A DNA stretch of 64,000 bases from Ceratotherium simum simum (GCF_000283155.1 NW_004454163.1:22395010-22459009); one strand, 5' to 3'; numbered from the stretch's first letter, positions 33,301 through 45,360 are shown. Numbers and translations are program-made. Notes: generated by a model from the sequence alone, not told the origin.

Positions 33301-35328
33301 GAATAGATGCATTGTGTGTCTTCAATGGGATCTTTTTTTACCTAGATCTTCAATATAATGCACTCTACAGAGGGTGAGGTTATAGCAAGTTATGTTTATT
33401 AAAAATTATTAATATTTAATAATTTTAATTAAAAGAGTCACAAAATCTTCAAATTAATAACAATGGTAAATTTTTTAAACTTACACATTAGTGTGAATTT
33501 TTAAATCGCTATTGAAGTTTATTATGTTTGTACTAAATAATACTATCTACATTTTATATATTTTTCAAATTTTGGCATGCAAAAACAATAGTTGTCTATC
33601 TTGCTTATCCAATCACACGTGGTCTGGGAAAGTAGGTTTTTGCTCTTCCTCTCCCATCTTTCTGCTCTCTAAAAAAAATGTTGTCTCTCTGCACCTTTCC
33701 TTTCCGGAGTTCCAACTCCCTGCGTACTCCTCTCTGACTAGGCTAATGTGGGATTTCCTTTCTTCCCACATGATTTGTGTTCCATGACTTCACAGAGAGA
33801 CAGATCTTAGCATCTGAAGAGACCTTAGGGATCTGTGGACTGGCTTGCTGACTGTGGTCAGAAAGGTACCATTTTCACCAGTTTACAGAAGAAATCCCTG
33901 GGAGGCCTAGAGAGTAGATGTGTGGGATTCAAAAGCTGATATGAGAGAAGGGGAGAGGAAGCTAGAACTTTGAGACTCATCTTTTTTTTTTTAACATTTG
34001 TTTATTTGAGCCCTCTTTATCTTTCATTTCTATAAGTGACAAAACCAAGTGTTTCAAAAATTCATTTAGCAGTTCAAGACTCATTGAGTGTCTTCTCCTA
34101 GTTTAAGTATGAGCCTGTTCGTGTGCTGTTGTGTGTTATGTATGTGTTTTAAATAACAGATAGCCCTTTATAAAAGGTACAGAAGATAGGTAAAAATTAA
34201 CTTTAGTGCATTTATAGCTTTTATGCCAATGAAAAGTGTTTTTTAAATGAAAAATATCCTATATTCTAAAGAGTTTATTATACATGTATACGACAATGTT
34301 TTTTATTTTTATTTCAATAATAAATTAAGAATTTGGGATACTAAGATGTGTTCAATTAGGGGCAAGCCTGATACAAATTTTACTGCAGCTTGAGACTGTG
34401 GTCTGCATATCCTTAGTAGAATCTGGCAGTGTACAGAAGTGGAAATAAAGAAAGCATCATCTTCTAATGTTGTTCTTGTAGGTAGCATGAAGTCCTGAAA
34501 ATTGAAATACTCAGATCTTTTATCTGTTGCTAATACTAACTAGGTGGGAGATGGGGAGTGAAATAGGTCATCACCAAGGTCTATTCCAGCTTTAACAAGC
34601 TCTTAATGAAATGTTGATTGTCAAACAAAATGTGCATTTTGTTGGTTGCAGAAGCCACATTTGCATGAGGCTGCCCTGAACCACTACACATGTTAATAAG
34701 TGCCAGAGGACTTGCAGCAAATCAAAACACAAGTGCTGCTAAAATGAATTTATAAGAAAAAGAATGATGATTTTGCTTGACAAGGCACAGGGTGGCCTGT
34801 AGAATCTAATGCAGGGAGGCTTGGAGACTACATGAGAATAAACACTCACGGCGTTGTCTGAGCCTACGTTGCAAGCAGAATCCAAATGATCCAATATGTT
34901 TCCCTGTCATTTTCCACTTGCCACGTAGACAGCTAATTTTTATTGTTCAGTTTTCATTTTAAAACAAAACCCAGAAGGGATGACTGCAATGGAAGACCTA
35001 AGGCTGTTGCAAGAAAATTACGATGTGGCGTCTTGTCTTTAATTTTAGCCTTAAAAAGTATAATTGACTGGTAGTAATTTTATGTTAAATTATATTTTGC
35101 TGTGAGTTACATCACATACAAAATACTCCAGATATTTGCCGTGGGTATGTGAAAAGTTCATTGGGTTTTATTTCCAGAAAATATTAACATATTTCTACCC
35201 CATTTCACACACTACTCCCAGAACAATCTCTATTAGAAACAGAGAAAGAGCCTTGGTACTTGTTTTCAATTCTCTGCTTCCTTCATGCCATCTTGGTGCT
35301 GACCCTAAAGAAAAAAAGTTCACCTTTG
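33301..35328. other. Mostly unassigned; possible MIR antisense at about 33800-33930
   Basis: 'CATCTGAAGAGACCTTAGGG' and 'CATTTTCACCAGTTTACAG' suggest a worn antisense SINE. The rest, including the evenly composed stretch at about 34620-35060, shows no repeat signature and no exon-like frame. Confidence 0.4.
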
Positions 35329-35641
35329 TATTGGTCTGCTGAGGCTGCCGTAGTAGAATGCACAGCCTCAGTGGCTTAAACAGACATTTATTTTCTCACA
35401 GTTCTGGAGGCTGGAGTTCAAGATCAAGGTGCTGGAAGGCCTTCTCATGTGTGTGTGTGGAATCTCTTGTATCCTGGTGTCTGTACCCGTATGGACACTG
35501 GTCCTATTGGATTAGGGTTCCCCACCCTTATGACCTTATTTAAACTTAATTACCTCCTTAAAGGCCCCGTATCGAAATACAGTCCTGTTGGGAGTTAGGA
35601 CTTCAGTGAATGAATTTTAGGGGACACAATTCAGTTCATAA
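35329..35641 (-). mobile_element. MLT1-type (ERVL-MaLR) solo LTR, antisense
   Basis: Reverse complement of an MLT1 LTR: 'GCCTCAGTGGCTTAAACAGA', 'CATTTATTTTCTCACAGTTC', 'TGGAGGCTGGAGTTCAAGAT', then 'CCCCACCCTTATGACCTTAT' and 'TTACCTCCTTAAAGGCCCCG'. No internal region follows. About 310 bp remain of a roughly 400-bp LTR. Confidence 0.8.
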
Positions 35642-35662
35642 AAATCCTTAAAATTATTTTCA

Positions 35663-35916
35663 GAGCCAGCCTGATGGCCTAGTGGTTAAACTTCCACTCT
35701 CTGACTCAGAAGCCTGGGTTCACTTCCCAGTCATGGAACTATACCACGCATCTGTCAGTTGCCATGCTGTGGCAGTAGCTCACATAGAAGAATTAGAAGG
35801 CCTTACAACGAGGCTATACAACATGCTTGGGACGTTGGGGAGAAAAATAAAAAAAGAGGAAAGATGGGCAACAGATATTAGCTCAGGGCAAATCCTTTCC
35901 TGCAAAAAAAAAAAAA
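35663..35916 (+). mobile_element. Older ERE SINE, first of a stacked pair
   Basis: The head GAGCCAGCCTGATGGCCTAG, then GTGGTTAAACTTCCACTC, GTTGCCATGCTGTGGCAGTA, 'GGGACGTTGGGGAGAAAAAT' and TTAGCTCAGGGCAAATCC identify a diverged ERE. The left flank AAAATTATTTTCA (35650-35662) recurs on its right as AAAATTACTTTC (35917-35928), giving the TSD. A second ERE begins immediately after that copy. Confidence 0.92.
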
Positions 35917-35928
35917 AAAATTACTTTC

Positions 35929-36167
35929 GGGGGCCGGCCCAGTGGCATAGCGGTTAAGTGCACATGCTCCACTACTGGCGGCCCGGGTTCGGATCCCAGG
36001 TGTGCACCAAGGCAGTGCTTGTCAAGCCATGCTGTGGTGGCATCCCATATAAAGTGGAGGAAGACAGGCACAGATGTCAGCCCAGGGCCAGTCTTCCTCG
36101 GCAAAAAGAGGAGGATTGGCATGGAAGTTAGCTCAGGGCTGATCTTCCTCACAAAGAAAAAAACAAA
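35929..36167 (+). mobile_element. Younger ERE SINE, second of a stacked pair
   Basis: The head GGGGGCCGGCCCAGTGGC, A box TGGCATAGCGG (35943-35953, fitting TRGYNNARNNG), B box GGTTCGGATCC (35986-35996), 'GTGGAGGAAGACAGGCACAG', and TTAGCTCAGGGCTGATCTTC with an A-rich tail. It inserted in the right TSD copy of the older ERE, so a third copy of the target, AAAATTATTTTCA, follows at 36168-36180. It is less diverged than its left neighbour. Confidence 0.95.
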
Positions 36168-36180
36168 AAAATTATTTTCA

Positions 36181-36883
36181 AATGTAATCCCCACTCCCTT
36201 GCAAATCTCTTAATTCAGTGACTGAAGATATTTTCACATTTTCTTGTCCAATCTGACTCTAGTTGAAAAATAAAACATAACCCCAAGAAGATTTAATTTA
36301 TTTTTCCTGAGGGAATTCTACTCTGGTATCCATGTTTTAAATGTAAGTCCACCTCTTAAAGGAGAGAAATAATAGCCACCATCTGCTTCCACTGTCTAAG
36401 AAATGCAAACGCACGGAGCTTACCTCTCAATCTGTATGTAAAAGGTGCACAGTTCTTCAAATGAAAGCTATAGAAAGAGAGAGATACAATGTTATTGTAT
36501 ATTATTCTTGGATGTTCTTTTAAGCTTAGTAAATTTTCACTCATTTGTGCATTTTGATAATTTTTAATAAATATCTACTGTGTGTCAATTACCATTCTAG
36601 ACATTGGCATGACAATGGAGAGCAAAGTCTCTCCCCTCAAGAAGCTCAAATGCCCTAGTCTGGATGATAAGATTTTGGGTCATTCTTTCTCACACTGAAT
36701 AAACTCCTTTTCTAGCTTGCCCTTTGGTTATTGTTCTATGCCATTTTTTTTTTTTTTTTTTTTGCTTAGCACTCATTGTTAACCTCAGTCATTTTTGCTG
36801 GAGAAAGGGGAAGCTCCTGAGAGGAAAATGAAATCAAATGTCTTATAATGTATCCATCTGTAAAATGATGGTTGAGAGTAGAT
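36181..36883. other. Unassigned; weak old repeat at 36.54-36.68 kb, T-run at 36.75 kb
   Basis: 'AATAAATATCTACTGTGTGT' and 'GGAGAGCAAAGTCTCTCCCC' suggest a worn mammalian-wide repeat. A run of about 19 T residues lies at 36745-36763. No gene is seen. Confidence 0.4.
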
Positions 36884-37052
36884 CAGAGGTTCTCAACCCT
36901 GACTATCCATTAGAATCACCTGGGAGTTTTAAAAATATACCCTGGACCCTAGAGATTCTGATTTACTTGGTCTGTGATGGGTCCTGACCATTGATATATT
37001 TAAAAAGATTCCCGGGTGATTCTAATGTGCAGCCAAGAATTGAGAGCACCTA
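36884..37052. mobile_element. MER5-family non-autonomous hAT element
   Basis: It begins CAGAGGTTCTCAACCCTGAC and contains TTAGAATCACCTGGGAG and GGTGATTCTAATGTGCAGCC, ending in TTGAGAGCACC, the worn inverse of the left end. Flanks GAGTAGAT and AACTAGAT agree at 6 of 8, consistent with the 8-bp TSD of hAT elements. Confidence 0.8.
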
Positions 37053-37269
37053 AACTAGATGATGGCCAAGACTCCTTACTGGTCTAAAATGTTGTGTCTC
37101 CATGGATTCCTAGATTTTCTCCCCAAATCTGAAATTACGCTCTAGAATAAGTTGGGGAAATTTTTTATGTTCCTTAGCATGTGTGTAGTGAAGAGACTAT
37201 TAATGATGCTTCTAAGAACAAATCTCTGCTCTTGGGGAGATTGAATTAAATTAAATTTGTATAAAAATC

Positions 37270-37960
37270 AAGTAGTTAAAATGTAGCATACGTGTGAGGA
37301 GTACAGAGAAAGTGACACAATATTAAACTGGACAGGTAGGGAGGATCTTGTCTAGCATGCTAAGTGCTTCGGTGTTTACCTTGAAGGGGATGGTTTGTCA
37401 TTGAGAAAATATCAAGCAGTGGAGAGACCTAAAGAGGTCTATGGTTTAGAAAGAGCAGATGGGAAGGAGAGTAGAGAATGGATGGAAAGGGGGCAGAATC
37501 AAAGACAATTAGAAAATTGGGAGGCCACTGCACCAATCCAGAGAAGAAATGCTGAAATAGAGAGAATGGATTTGTATCAAGAGAAATTTTGAAAGAATCA
37601 ATAGAATTTATGGCAAATAAAGCAATCTCTGCTTTCAATTTTGGCAAATGAGTGGTTTATTGAAAAGAGGAAGAAGGTAGGAGGGGTAGATTTGAGTAAA
37701 GATTTTAAAACATGGGTCATTCAGTATAGTCAGATCCTTGAGGAAAGAGGTTTGAGCTACAGTAAAAATTTGTGATATTGTAATTAAATTGTAAACAAGG
37801 GAGAGGAATGAAATTGTTTTCAGATAATGTGTAGTTCAGGATGAAGGCACAGACAGATCCTTAGTTTAAAGGAAGTAGAGAAAAATAAGAGATAGGGATC
37901 AAAAACAGAAAGGTAAGCAAAATCTTGAACAGAGTGATATCCTGGAGGTTGAACGAGAAG
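37270..37960 (+). repeat. Ancient interspersed repeat, same unnamed family
   Basis: 'GACAGGTAGGGAGGATCTTG', 'GGGAGGCCACTGCACCAATC' and 'CCTGGAGGTTGAACGAGAAG' fit the ordered theme of the repeat at 16.4 and 18.3 kb. The 65-codon frame at 37395 is incidental. Confidence 0.4.
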
Positions 37961-38015
37961 AGAATTTCAACAAGGAGGAAGCGCTCAGCGGTGTCAACTC
38001 TGCGTAGAGGCTGAG

Positions 38016-38238
38016 TAATAATTGCTACATGTTTTGAGTGACAACTTTCTAGTTGCTTTATGTGTATTGGTTCACTGTATTCTCATAATAACTCTGGGAG
38101 GTAGGTATTATCACCTCATTTTACAGCTGAGCAAAGCAAAGTGCAGCTAGTATTTTGCCAAAGACCACATAGTTAATAAATGAGAGTGTGGGTCTGGGGA
38201 GTCTGACCCCAGAAGCCATCCTCTAAATGACCCTGCTG
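38016..38238 (-). mobile_element. MIR SINE, nearly full length, antisense
   Basis: 'GGTAGGTATTATCACCTCAT', 'TTTTACAGCTGAGCAAAGCA', 'CCAAAGACCACATAGTTAAT' and 'TCTGGGGAGTCTGACCCCAG' reproduce MIR in reverse from tail to tRNA-like head. Confidence 0.85.
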
Positions 38239-41200
38239 AACTGCCAGGGGGTGAAGAGTGAGGACTGTCAAGTATCCATTAGAAACTAGGCAGTGGCCTT
38301 GGTGAGAGCAGAGTTCAGTAAACGGTGTGGATCGCAAACTGTGGGTGGTGGAAGAGAGAATTAGAGGGAAGTAAATATGCTCTCTTAAATGCGTTATGTA
38401 TGAAGGAAGTCATATGATAAAGTAGTGTTTTGAGGGTGAATTACTATAAAAGTATGATTATATTTGAAGATGGAAGGGGTGGTATATCCTTATATTCTGT
38501 TAAGGAAATAGCCAAGAGGAATGCAAAAAGATGGAGAAGTAGGAGATAAGTCATTCTGGTAGTTTCCCCTTTAAGGTGAAGGTGATGGGGAGAACCAGAA
38601 TGTAGGGGGAAGAATCAGTATTGACCACCTCGTCCAGTGAGAGAACAAAAGAGAGGATGTGGGAAGTAACAGCATATACGAGTAAGAAAGCTGTGAAGGA
38701 GTATTTACACAAAGACCACTTTCACTCCCCTCCCATGAAATAAGAGGTACAGGGTCTGCTCAGAGGATGTGCTAGCCTTCTGACTGTACACATTGTTGTG
38801 CTCCAACTTTCTCAGCAAGCATCAATATTGCTAACTCACCCACTCAGTATAGAGCCATCTTTCTCAGTCAGCACATTCTTCAAATTTAATTTATTGAATT
38901 CAGCTAATATTTCATCTTCTCAGTAAGGAGGAAGGCCAGTCGCAAGCAAATAATTCCTCTCAATCAAAGAATAGCAAAGGATAGGCTCTTGCATTGCTTG
39001 TGTCTGGAGTGTGACCCAGGAGGAGTCAGATTGATTTGCAGTTCGCTGCTACCTCTCAGAGAACTGAATTAGAAGAGAACCATCAGGCAACGCATCCAAT
39101 CAGATTGGCAGTGACTGGCCTGCCTGTGGAAAGGATGCGAACTGAATTAATAACACTTCCAACTTAAGCAGAAAGCACCTTGGAGGAAAGATGTCTTCAA
39201 ATGCAATCCCAAATGCAGACTTTCTCCCCTTCTTGCTTAACTGGTGGAGTGGTTGCAAAGGGCAACTTCAGCAACTTTCCATAGGCAGCCCAGTCACTGT
39301 GAATCTAGCTTGAAAAGGAAAGGGAATGTCAGTTCTCCAGGAATCACACATCCCGTGAGACATAGGCACGGCTTTCGTGTTCAATCACTGCATTTAATTC
39401 AATTATCTGCCCCCGCCACCCCCAACTGTCTGCCTTACAGGGAAGGTTGGGAGGATAGTGATGCTTGATGCTTCTACAAGTCCCAAAAGATGTACATTCT
39501 TTATTAAGGAATTCAATAAAGGATGAGCTCTTACTCACCCAGCTGCTTCCTTTGGGAAGTCGTCATGGGGCTTCAGCTGCCTGCAGTGGGAGGATGACCG
39601 GGTCTGTGCAATGAATTGATTTTTTTTAGATTGGATTCAGCTAGTTGTCTTTTTAAAAAGGAAGGCTTATTTAACTACACTTAAAAATTTCATGTTTTTG
39701 GATGTGAAAACCATCACAGAATCCTATTTAGCACCAGAATTTTCGAAGGCCAGTTATCCAGATAGAGTTAAATTTAGGTCTAATGATTTTCCTTCCTTCT
39801 TTTCTTTGTCTTGTTTCTTCTTGTTTACCCATTCCAAGGGACCATTAAGATTACCATTTCTTCAAGAAGTTGAGGAAGAGAAGAAAAAGAATTGCAGTAC
39901 ACCTGTGTTAAATTTGTGAGGTTAAAATTGCAAAAATCATTATAAAGTAAAATAAGAAGTCTTTTAAAATTTAGAAAATTTTGTGTTTTATCAGATTAAT
40001 GAATGCACACCCTTGACAATAAATGAGTCAATATGTGTTTAAACTTCTCTTAACTAAAATAATCAAAACTGCTTGGTTCGTGAAGAAAATTACCTTGTTT
40101 ATGTCATACAACAGGTAACTTATGAAGTGAAAAAAAAAAAAGAATGAATAGGCCATATCAAAGACCATCAATTGAAGAAAGCTAGGCTAAGCTGATTTTT
40201 GCATCAATAAGTCACAAACTTTCTGTTTCGGAGAGCAAATGTATTGCTGTTATTTTTCATTAAATAGATCAATAATGCCCGTGAAGATATATCATAAGCC
40301 AGTGTTTTCTAAGTTTGAGTCTATACAGAACCTCTTTAAGAAAAGAAATTCTCAGGCCCTCAATAACATGTTCTCTTTCAATTTTGAGAAATATTGACTA
40401 AGGAGTCCAAGCCTTAGCTCATGAAAATATCTTTTAATGCATACAATCATAGCAAAATATAATAATAATAACAGAAAATATAAAATAGTAAATATAAAAC
40501 TTATCTTTATAATGGTAAAAATCAATTTAGATTCCAGTTGCAATGAAACTAAAAAACAAAGCAACCATACAACATAAAACCTTGTGGACCTACAAGTTAA
40601 TGCCTGCAGACTCAATTTGAAAAACACTACTGAAGCACCATTTAACCAAAACTTGAAAATTTTCAATAATTCTTTTCTTTTTCATACATGTGTTGAATTA
40701 CCAACTATCTCTGAGCCTTATATTTAATTCAGTCTGAATCCTACTCCCCAGTTTTCACCATCCTGATAGGATCTGAACAATAATGAAAGGATTGACCACA
40801 AAAATGAATATTTTCTGAAACTCTTTCTCCAAGTAGTTGGCAGGCCTATTTCTTTGTTCCCTCCATTCAGACTAGAAAAATCATCTCCTTTGAAAGCTGA
40901 TCTCATTAGGGGCTTATTTAGTCAAAGATATATCTCCGTAAATGTTATCAACAACATATGTTCATTGAGTACCAATAAATGTGACTGGGAGTGGCACAAT
41001 TAATATTCTAGACAATCAATGAATAATATTTCTTGAACATCTTTATGAATGATTAACCATCAGTAAGTTCACTGAAGAAAACTTTTTTTTAAATTAAATT
41101 TATATTTTTCCTTAAGTATTACTGTCTTGATGGGAAAATTAGGATTATGCTCATCAAAAGATAATAATCAACACAAGTAAATGAGTAAAGAAGTAAACAG

Positions 41201-41749
41201 ATATCATGGAGGTACAGGAAGCATCAAAGAGTTAGAGGTGGGAAATCTCATTTGGAGGACAGAGATTAAAGCAATATGGCTGAAGTTAGATGCTCGTATA
41301 CAGAGCTTTCCAGGATGGCTCCAGAAAGCCAGATGGCTTAGCACTTTGGACTTAGATGCTGGATTTGAGCAGGGCACCGAAATGAAGAAAGCGGTGCTTC
41401 TAGACAATTAATTTGGCAGTGGTGGAAAAAGGAAGTTAAAAACAGAAGGAATTGGAAAATTCAATTCAGGGTAGTTGCTTATTTTTATTTTCTACAGTGA
41501 AATGCTTAGAGAACGGCATAGACATAAAGTTATCTTCCATTTGTAACCATTTCTTCAGTAACGAATAATAAGAGCAGCACACTCATGAGATGACAAATCC
41601 AGGACGGTTGTGAAATTCAAGCACTCCTTACCCAAGGCTTACTTCTCTACAGGGGGCTGTGTGGTGATGCTGTAAATCTAAACACTGCATATCTCCTCTG
41701 CCTTTGTTCTCTGCCCTTCTTGCCTGCTTACTGTATTGCTTGCTTAGGG
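38239..41749. other. 3.5-kb stretch with little recognisable repeat
   Basis: No named repeat is confidently recognised. Bases about 38990-39620 have mixed composition without repeat signatures and may be unique DNA. At about 40290-40640, text beginning 'CCAGTGTTTTCTAAGTTTGA' vaguely resembles a DNA transposon end. Frames of up to 104 codons lack known motifs. Confidence 0.4.
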
Positions 41750-41949
41750 CAGTATTTCTCAACATTGGCACTGTTAACATTTGGGCCTGGATAATTCCTT
41801 GCTCTGAGAGGCTGTCCAATCCCTGGCCTCTACCCACTAGATGCCAGTAGCACCCTCCCTTAGCTTCCCAAATTTTAACAACCAAAAATGTCTCCAGATA
41901 TTGCCAGGTGTCCCCCATGGACAAAATCATCCCCTGTTGAGAACCACTG
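41750..41949 (-). mobile_element. MER20 non-autonomous hAT (Charlie) element
   Basis: Left end CAGTATTTCTCAACATTGGC and right end TTGAGAACCACTG are hAT-type inverted termini. Inside, 'CTAGATGCCAGTAGCACCCT', 'ACAACCAAAAATGTCTCCAG' and 'GGCCTGGATAATTCCTTG' follow MER20 in reverse. The 8-bp flanks GCTTAGGG (41742-41749) and GCTTAGAG (41950-41957) match at 7 of 8. MER20 copies are known in placental mammals as a source of regulatory elements in endometrial cells. This copy keeps a near-consensus CTCF motif. Confidence 0.88.
41834..41847 (+). promoter_or_regulatory. Near-consensus CTCF-type motif in MER20
   Basis: CCACTAGATGCCAG fits the CTCF core CCASYAGRKGGCRS at 13 of 14 positions, with C instead of G at position 11. 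MER20 elements have been reported to bind CTCF in some cells. Binding here is inference. Confidence 0.35.
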
Positions 41950-42361
41950 GCTTAGAGAAACACAGATTATATTGTTAAATGTTAAGCATTTGTGGCAGGA
42001 GAAGAGAAATTCTTTCCCTTCTCCAACGTTACTTGGCTACAGGCTTTGTGAGGACTGCAGGCATCAGAGAATCACAAATGTCAGCCATGCAGTTGTTGAT
42101 ATGCCTTCTCCATTGACACATCCCAACTTTCACTCTCTTCTTCTACCACCCAACAATAATGTGGAACTTTCTGTGTAACTAGTGGATTGTCTATATGTCC
42201 TGGTTTGCCTGGGAGAGTCCTGGTTTACACCTGTTTTCTCCATTCTTATCTGGCTAGTATCCCGTTTCACTCTCCAAAGTCTCCTAGATTGGATGTTAAA
42301 TTATATGATTATTCTAATATGGAAATTACTAGAACTGTGAGAGAACCACCAGGGAGTACTA

Positions 42362-42385
42362 GGGATGGGGGGGTGGGGTGGGGGG
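42362..42385 (+). other. G-quadruplex motif
   Basis: Four G-runs of 3, 7, 4 and 6 bases are separated by loops of 2, 1 and 1 bases (AT, T, T). This meets the strict G3+N1-7 definition with very short loops, which favours a stable parallel quadruplex on the plus strand. The flanking DNA is otherwise AT-rich. Confidence 0.85.
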
Positions 42386-44439
42386 TGCAAATTGACTGTC
42401 TGGCTGCCCCAGCTAATGTTTCCTGGAGAAGACACTGGAGTTAAGATGTAAAAGAACATTAACAGTTAACCATGAAAAGGGACAAAGAGATTTATAAGAC
42501 AAACAACAGGGTGTTTCATAGAATGAGATACTGAAATGGAAAAATTGAAGAGTTAGAGCAACAGGCTAATATGAAAATCCAAAAGTCATTTTTGCAAACT
42601 TGACTTCAATTTTGTATCTATCTATTGAATTATTATCCTATCTGACAAAATGGTCAGTGGCATTTTGAGGCTATAAATTCTAAATGTGACCAACATTTAT
42701 CTTTTACAAAAGAAAAAGGATTGATTGCTAGGAATTGTCCAAAAGGAGCAGAGGTCAGTCCCCTAGCTATGGGTTTGCATATGTGGTGATATTAAAATAC
42801 ACCGATCACCTTCTCTTCCTTTTATCTGAATGTTTGTAGCTGAGATGTAACTACAGAGGATCCAGCATACCATTACACATATAGATTTCAAAGACTTGGG
42901 AAGAAATCATATTTCAGCATCTGTAGTTGGTTTTATTAAAAGCAGTTTAAATTCCCCTGCCTAGAGCAGTTTGGAATTATAGAGATGGGCTGCAGAAATT
43001 TACATTTTAATTGAGGCAGAACACAAAATAGGGCATGGTGCAGCATTCACACATTACAAGGAAGAATATATAAGATATGTATCAGTTGGGAGAAAAGAAC
43101 TGACTGGTCGTTTTTCACTGCCTCCTGCACTTAATTTTTTCATATGGCAGTGAGCTGAGTTAGGCTTGCTATGCAAAGACAATTTTTCCAGTCAAAATGT
43201 TTACCATTTCAGAGTCTTTGCATTGAAATATCTTCACACTGTGGAGTAAATATGCAAATACTCAAATAGGCATGGGTATGTGTGTGCCAATGTGTATAGT
43301 GGTGTCTATAAATATAATATCCCAAATATCTGTGAGTGTAAATAACATCTCAATAAACTACAAAGGAAATGATTTTAATGAGTGAGATGTAACTGAGAAT
43401 TAGTGACAAATGTAATTTATGTATTAAACAGTATAATTTGAGCTGTTGTTAATAAGTTTTCTAGAAATAGAAGTTTTCTCTGTGGACAAATGTTTTTTCT
43501 TGTGATCTGTGTGGAAGTCTCCCTGAAGAGTGGGGAGGACCCAGCTTTTCAAACTTGAAGATTTACTTGTGTTTGACAGTCACCTTGAGAAAATAAATAC
43601 CCAGTTGATTTCTTTTCCATATTCATTATATGTTTGACTCATTCATAGAAAATTAAGTTAATCATGCAGTTCTCATAAACGAAAAACATTATAAACTTAA
43701 AAGATATATTACAATAATGGCTTTTTTAAAGTAAGGTATTGTCAATGCTTTTTAGAAAATTGCTGTAATTAAGCATGTTTACACATTTGCTTAAACCTTC
43801 ATCAACTTTATGATATCTTCTATCAACCATATGTGTATTTTTATATTCTTACATTCTCTTTTTAAAATGTAATTATAATCGTGGTTTAATTCTAGATTGT
43901 AGATTAATTATAAAATTGAAAAGCAATAAACAACATATTACTATATTATGATTATGAGCCAAGTACTGTAACTGGACCCATGGAAAGGAAATGTAATCCT
44001 TTGTCTCCAAATATATGCCTCTCAAGCATGGAGGTCAAATGAATTCTCTACTTTTAGCCACCAAAACTTATCTTAATTTGCCTTACATTTTGAGTATGAA
44101 CTGCCCTTTTCCTCTTCCTGGGATTATTAAATGACATCTTATGGGCTTAAAAAAATAATAACATGCCTCCACCTTATCACTAAGATTAGTCATTTCTTAA
44201 TCATATACTATTATCAAAGTGAAAAGGCATTTTTCTTAAGGACGTGATTTTTTCCCTCAGAGCTATCTGGATCATTGTTCTGATTTATATTGATAATGTT
44301 CTAGTTCTGCCCCATAACCGTCATTTTCTTTTCCTTTTTCACTCCTAGTCCATTATTTGAGTATGCTTGTTGTATTTTGATCTCTATCTGCATCTTTCAT
44401 GAATGGGTTTTCTTTTCAAGTTTTTGTTTGCTTTGTTTT
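42386..44439. other. Unassigned sequence, repeat-poor
   Basis: No named repeat or coding frame is recognised. The stretch at about 42880-43430 has no repeat signature and could be unique DNA. Confidence 0.4.
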
Positions 44440-45360
44440 TTGCCTTTCTTTTGGACATCCATAAGCGATGTTTCAGAAGGTGTTTGGAAAGTAAAAGTTT
44501 TGAATCCTTGTATATATCAGATATCATTATTTTGCTGTCATAATTAATAGTATGGCTGAAAGTAGATTTTGAAGTTCAAAATTATTTTCCCTCAGAATTT
44601 TGAAGACGTTTTATTGTATTATAAGATTCAGCATTACTGATGAGAAATATAATGCCAATTTGATTCTCACTCCATTGTAGATAGGCAGTTTTTCCTTTTG
44701 GAAGATTTTGTAATCGCAGAATCTTTGGAAAATTGACATTTCACTGAGTTATGAGTAGGGGTGGGTCTTGCTGGGCACTTAACCACGTAACAACCACTTT
44801 ATTTTGAAGAGTGTTGTCATTTTTTCAGTTCTGGGTTGTTTTTTCCCTATTTTTTCCTTGATATTTTTTTCAGCCCTTCCATTTACTATGCCTTCTCTTC
44901 TTAAAACTCTTATTAGATGAATGTTGGCATCCTGGCTTAATTCTCTGTGTCTTTTAACTTTTTTCTTATAGTTTCCATTCATTTACCTTTTAGTTCAGTG
45001 CAGAAATAAGATTTCCTAATTTCTTACAGATTTTTAAGTTTAAGAGCTCTTTATTCTTGGATTTCTTTTTGTCAGAACACCTTGTTCTAATTTATAGATG
45101 CAACAGTGTTTCAGAGCATTGAAGGGAATATAGTAAAGTTCTTTTCTGTTCTTTGAATTATCTTAATGCCTCTTAGTGTTGGCTGTTATCTTGGCTCATT
45201 TTGGTTCCTTTGCATCATTTTGTTAGTTTTCTCAGTGTGTTTGGTAATCATTGACAGTTCATTCATATTTATGAAAGAAATATGAATTCATGTTGAGTAA
45301 TGTGAGTCTCTGTCATCATGTAAATTTTGATTCCCAAAGGTCTGCCTTCTCCAAAGTGGT
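44440..45360 (-). mobile_element. Ancient LINE fragment (L1M-like), antisense
   Basis: T-rich text such as 'ATTATTTTCCCTCAGAATTT', 'GATTCTCACTCCATTGTAG', 'TTTTCCTTTTGGAAGATTTT', 'GGTGGGTCTTGCTGGGCACT' and 'CCTGGCTTAATTCTCTGTGT' follows, in order, a widespread decayed LINE sequence in antisense orientation. I take it to be of old L1 type. A 67-codon frame on the minus strand (44779-44982), rich in lysine and arginine, is consistent with a LINE remnant but too short to assign. Confidence 0.6.
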
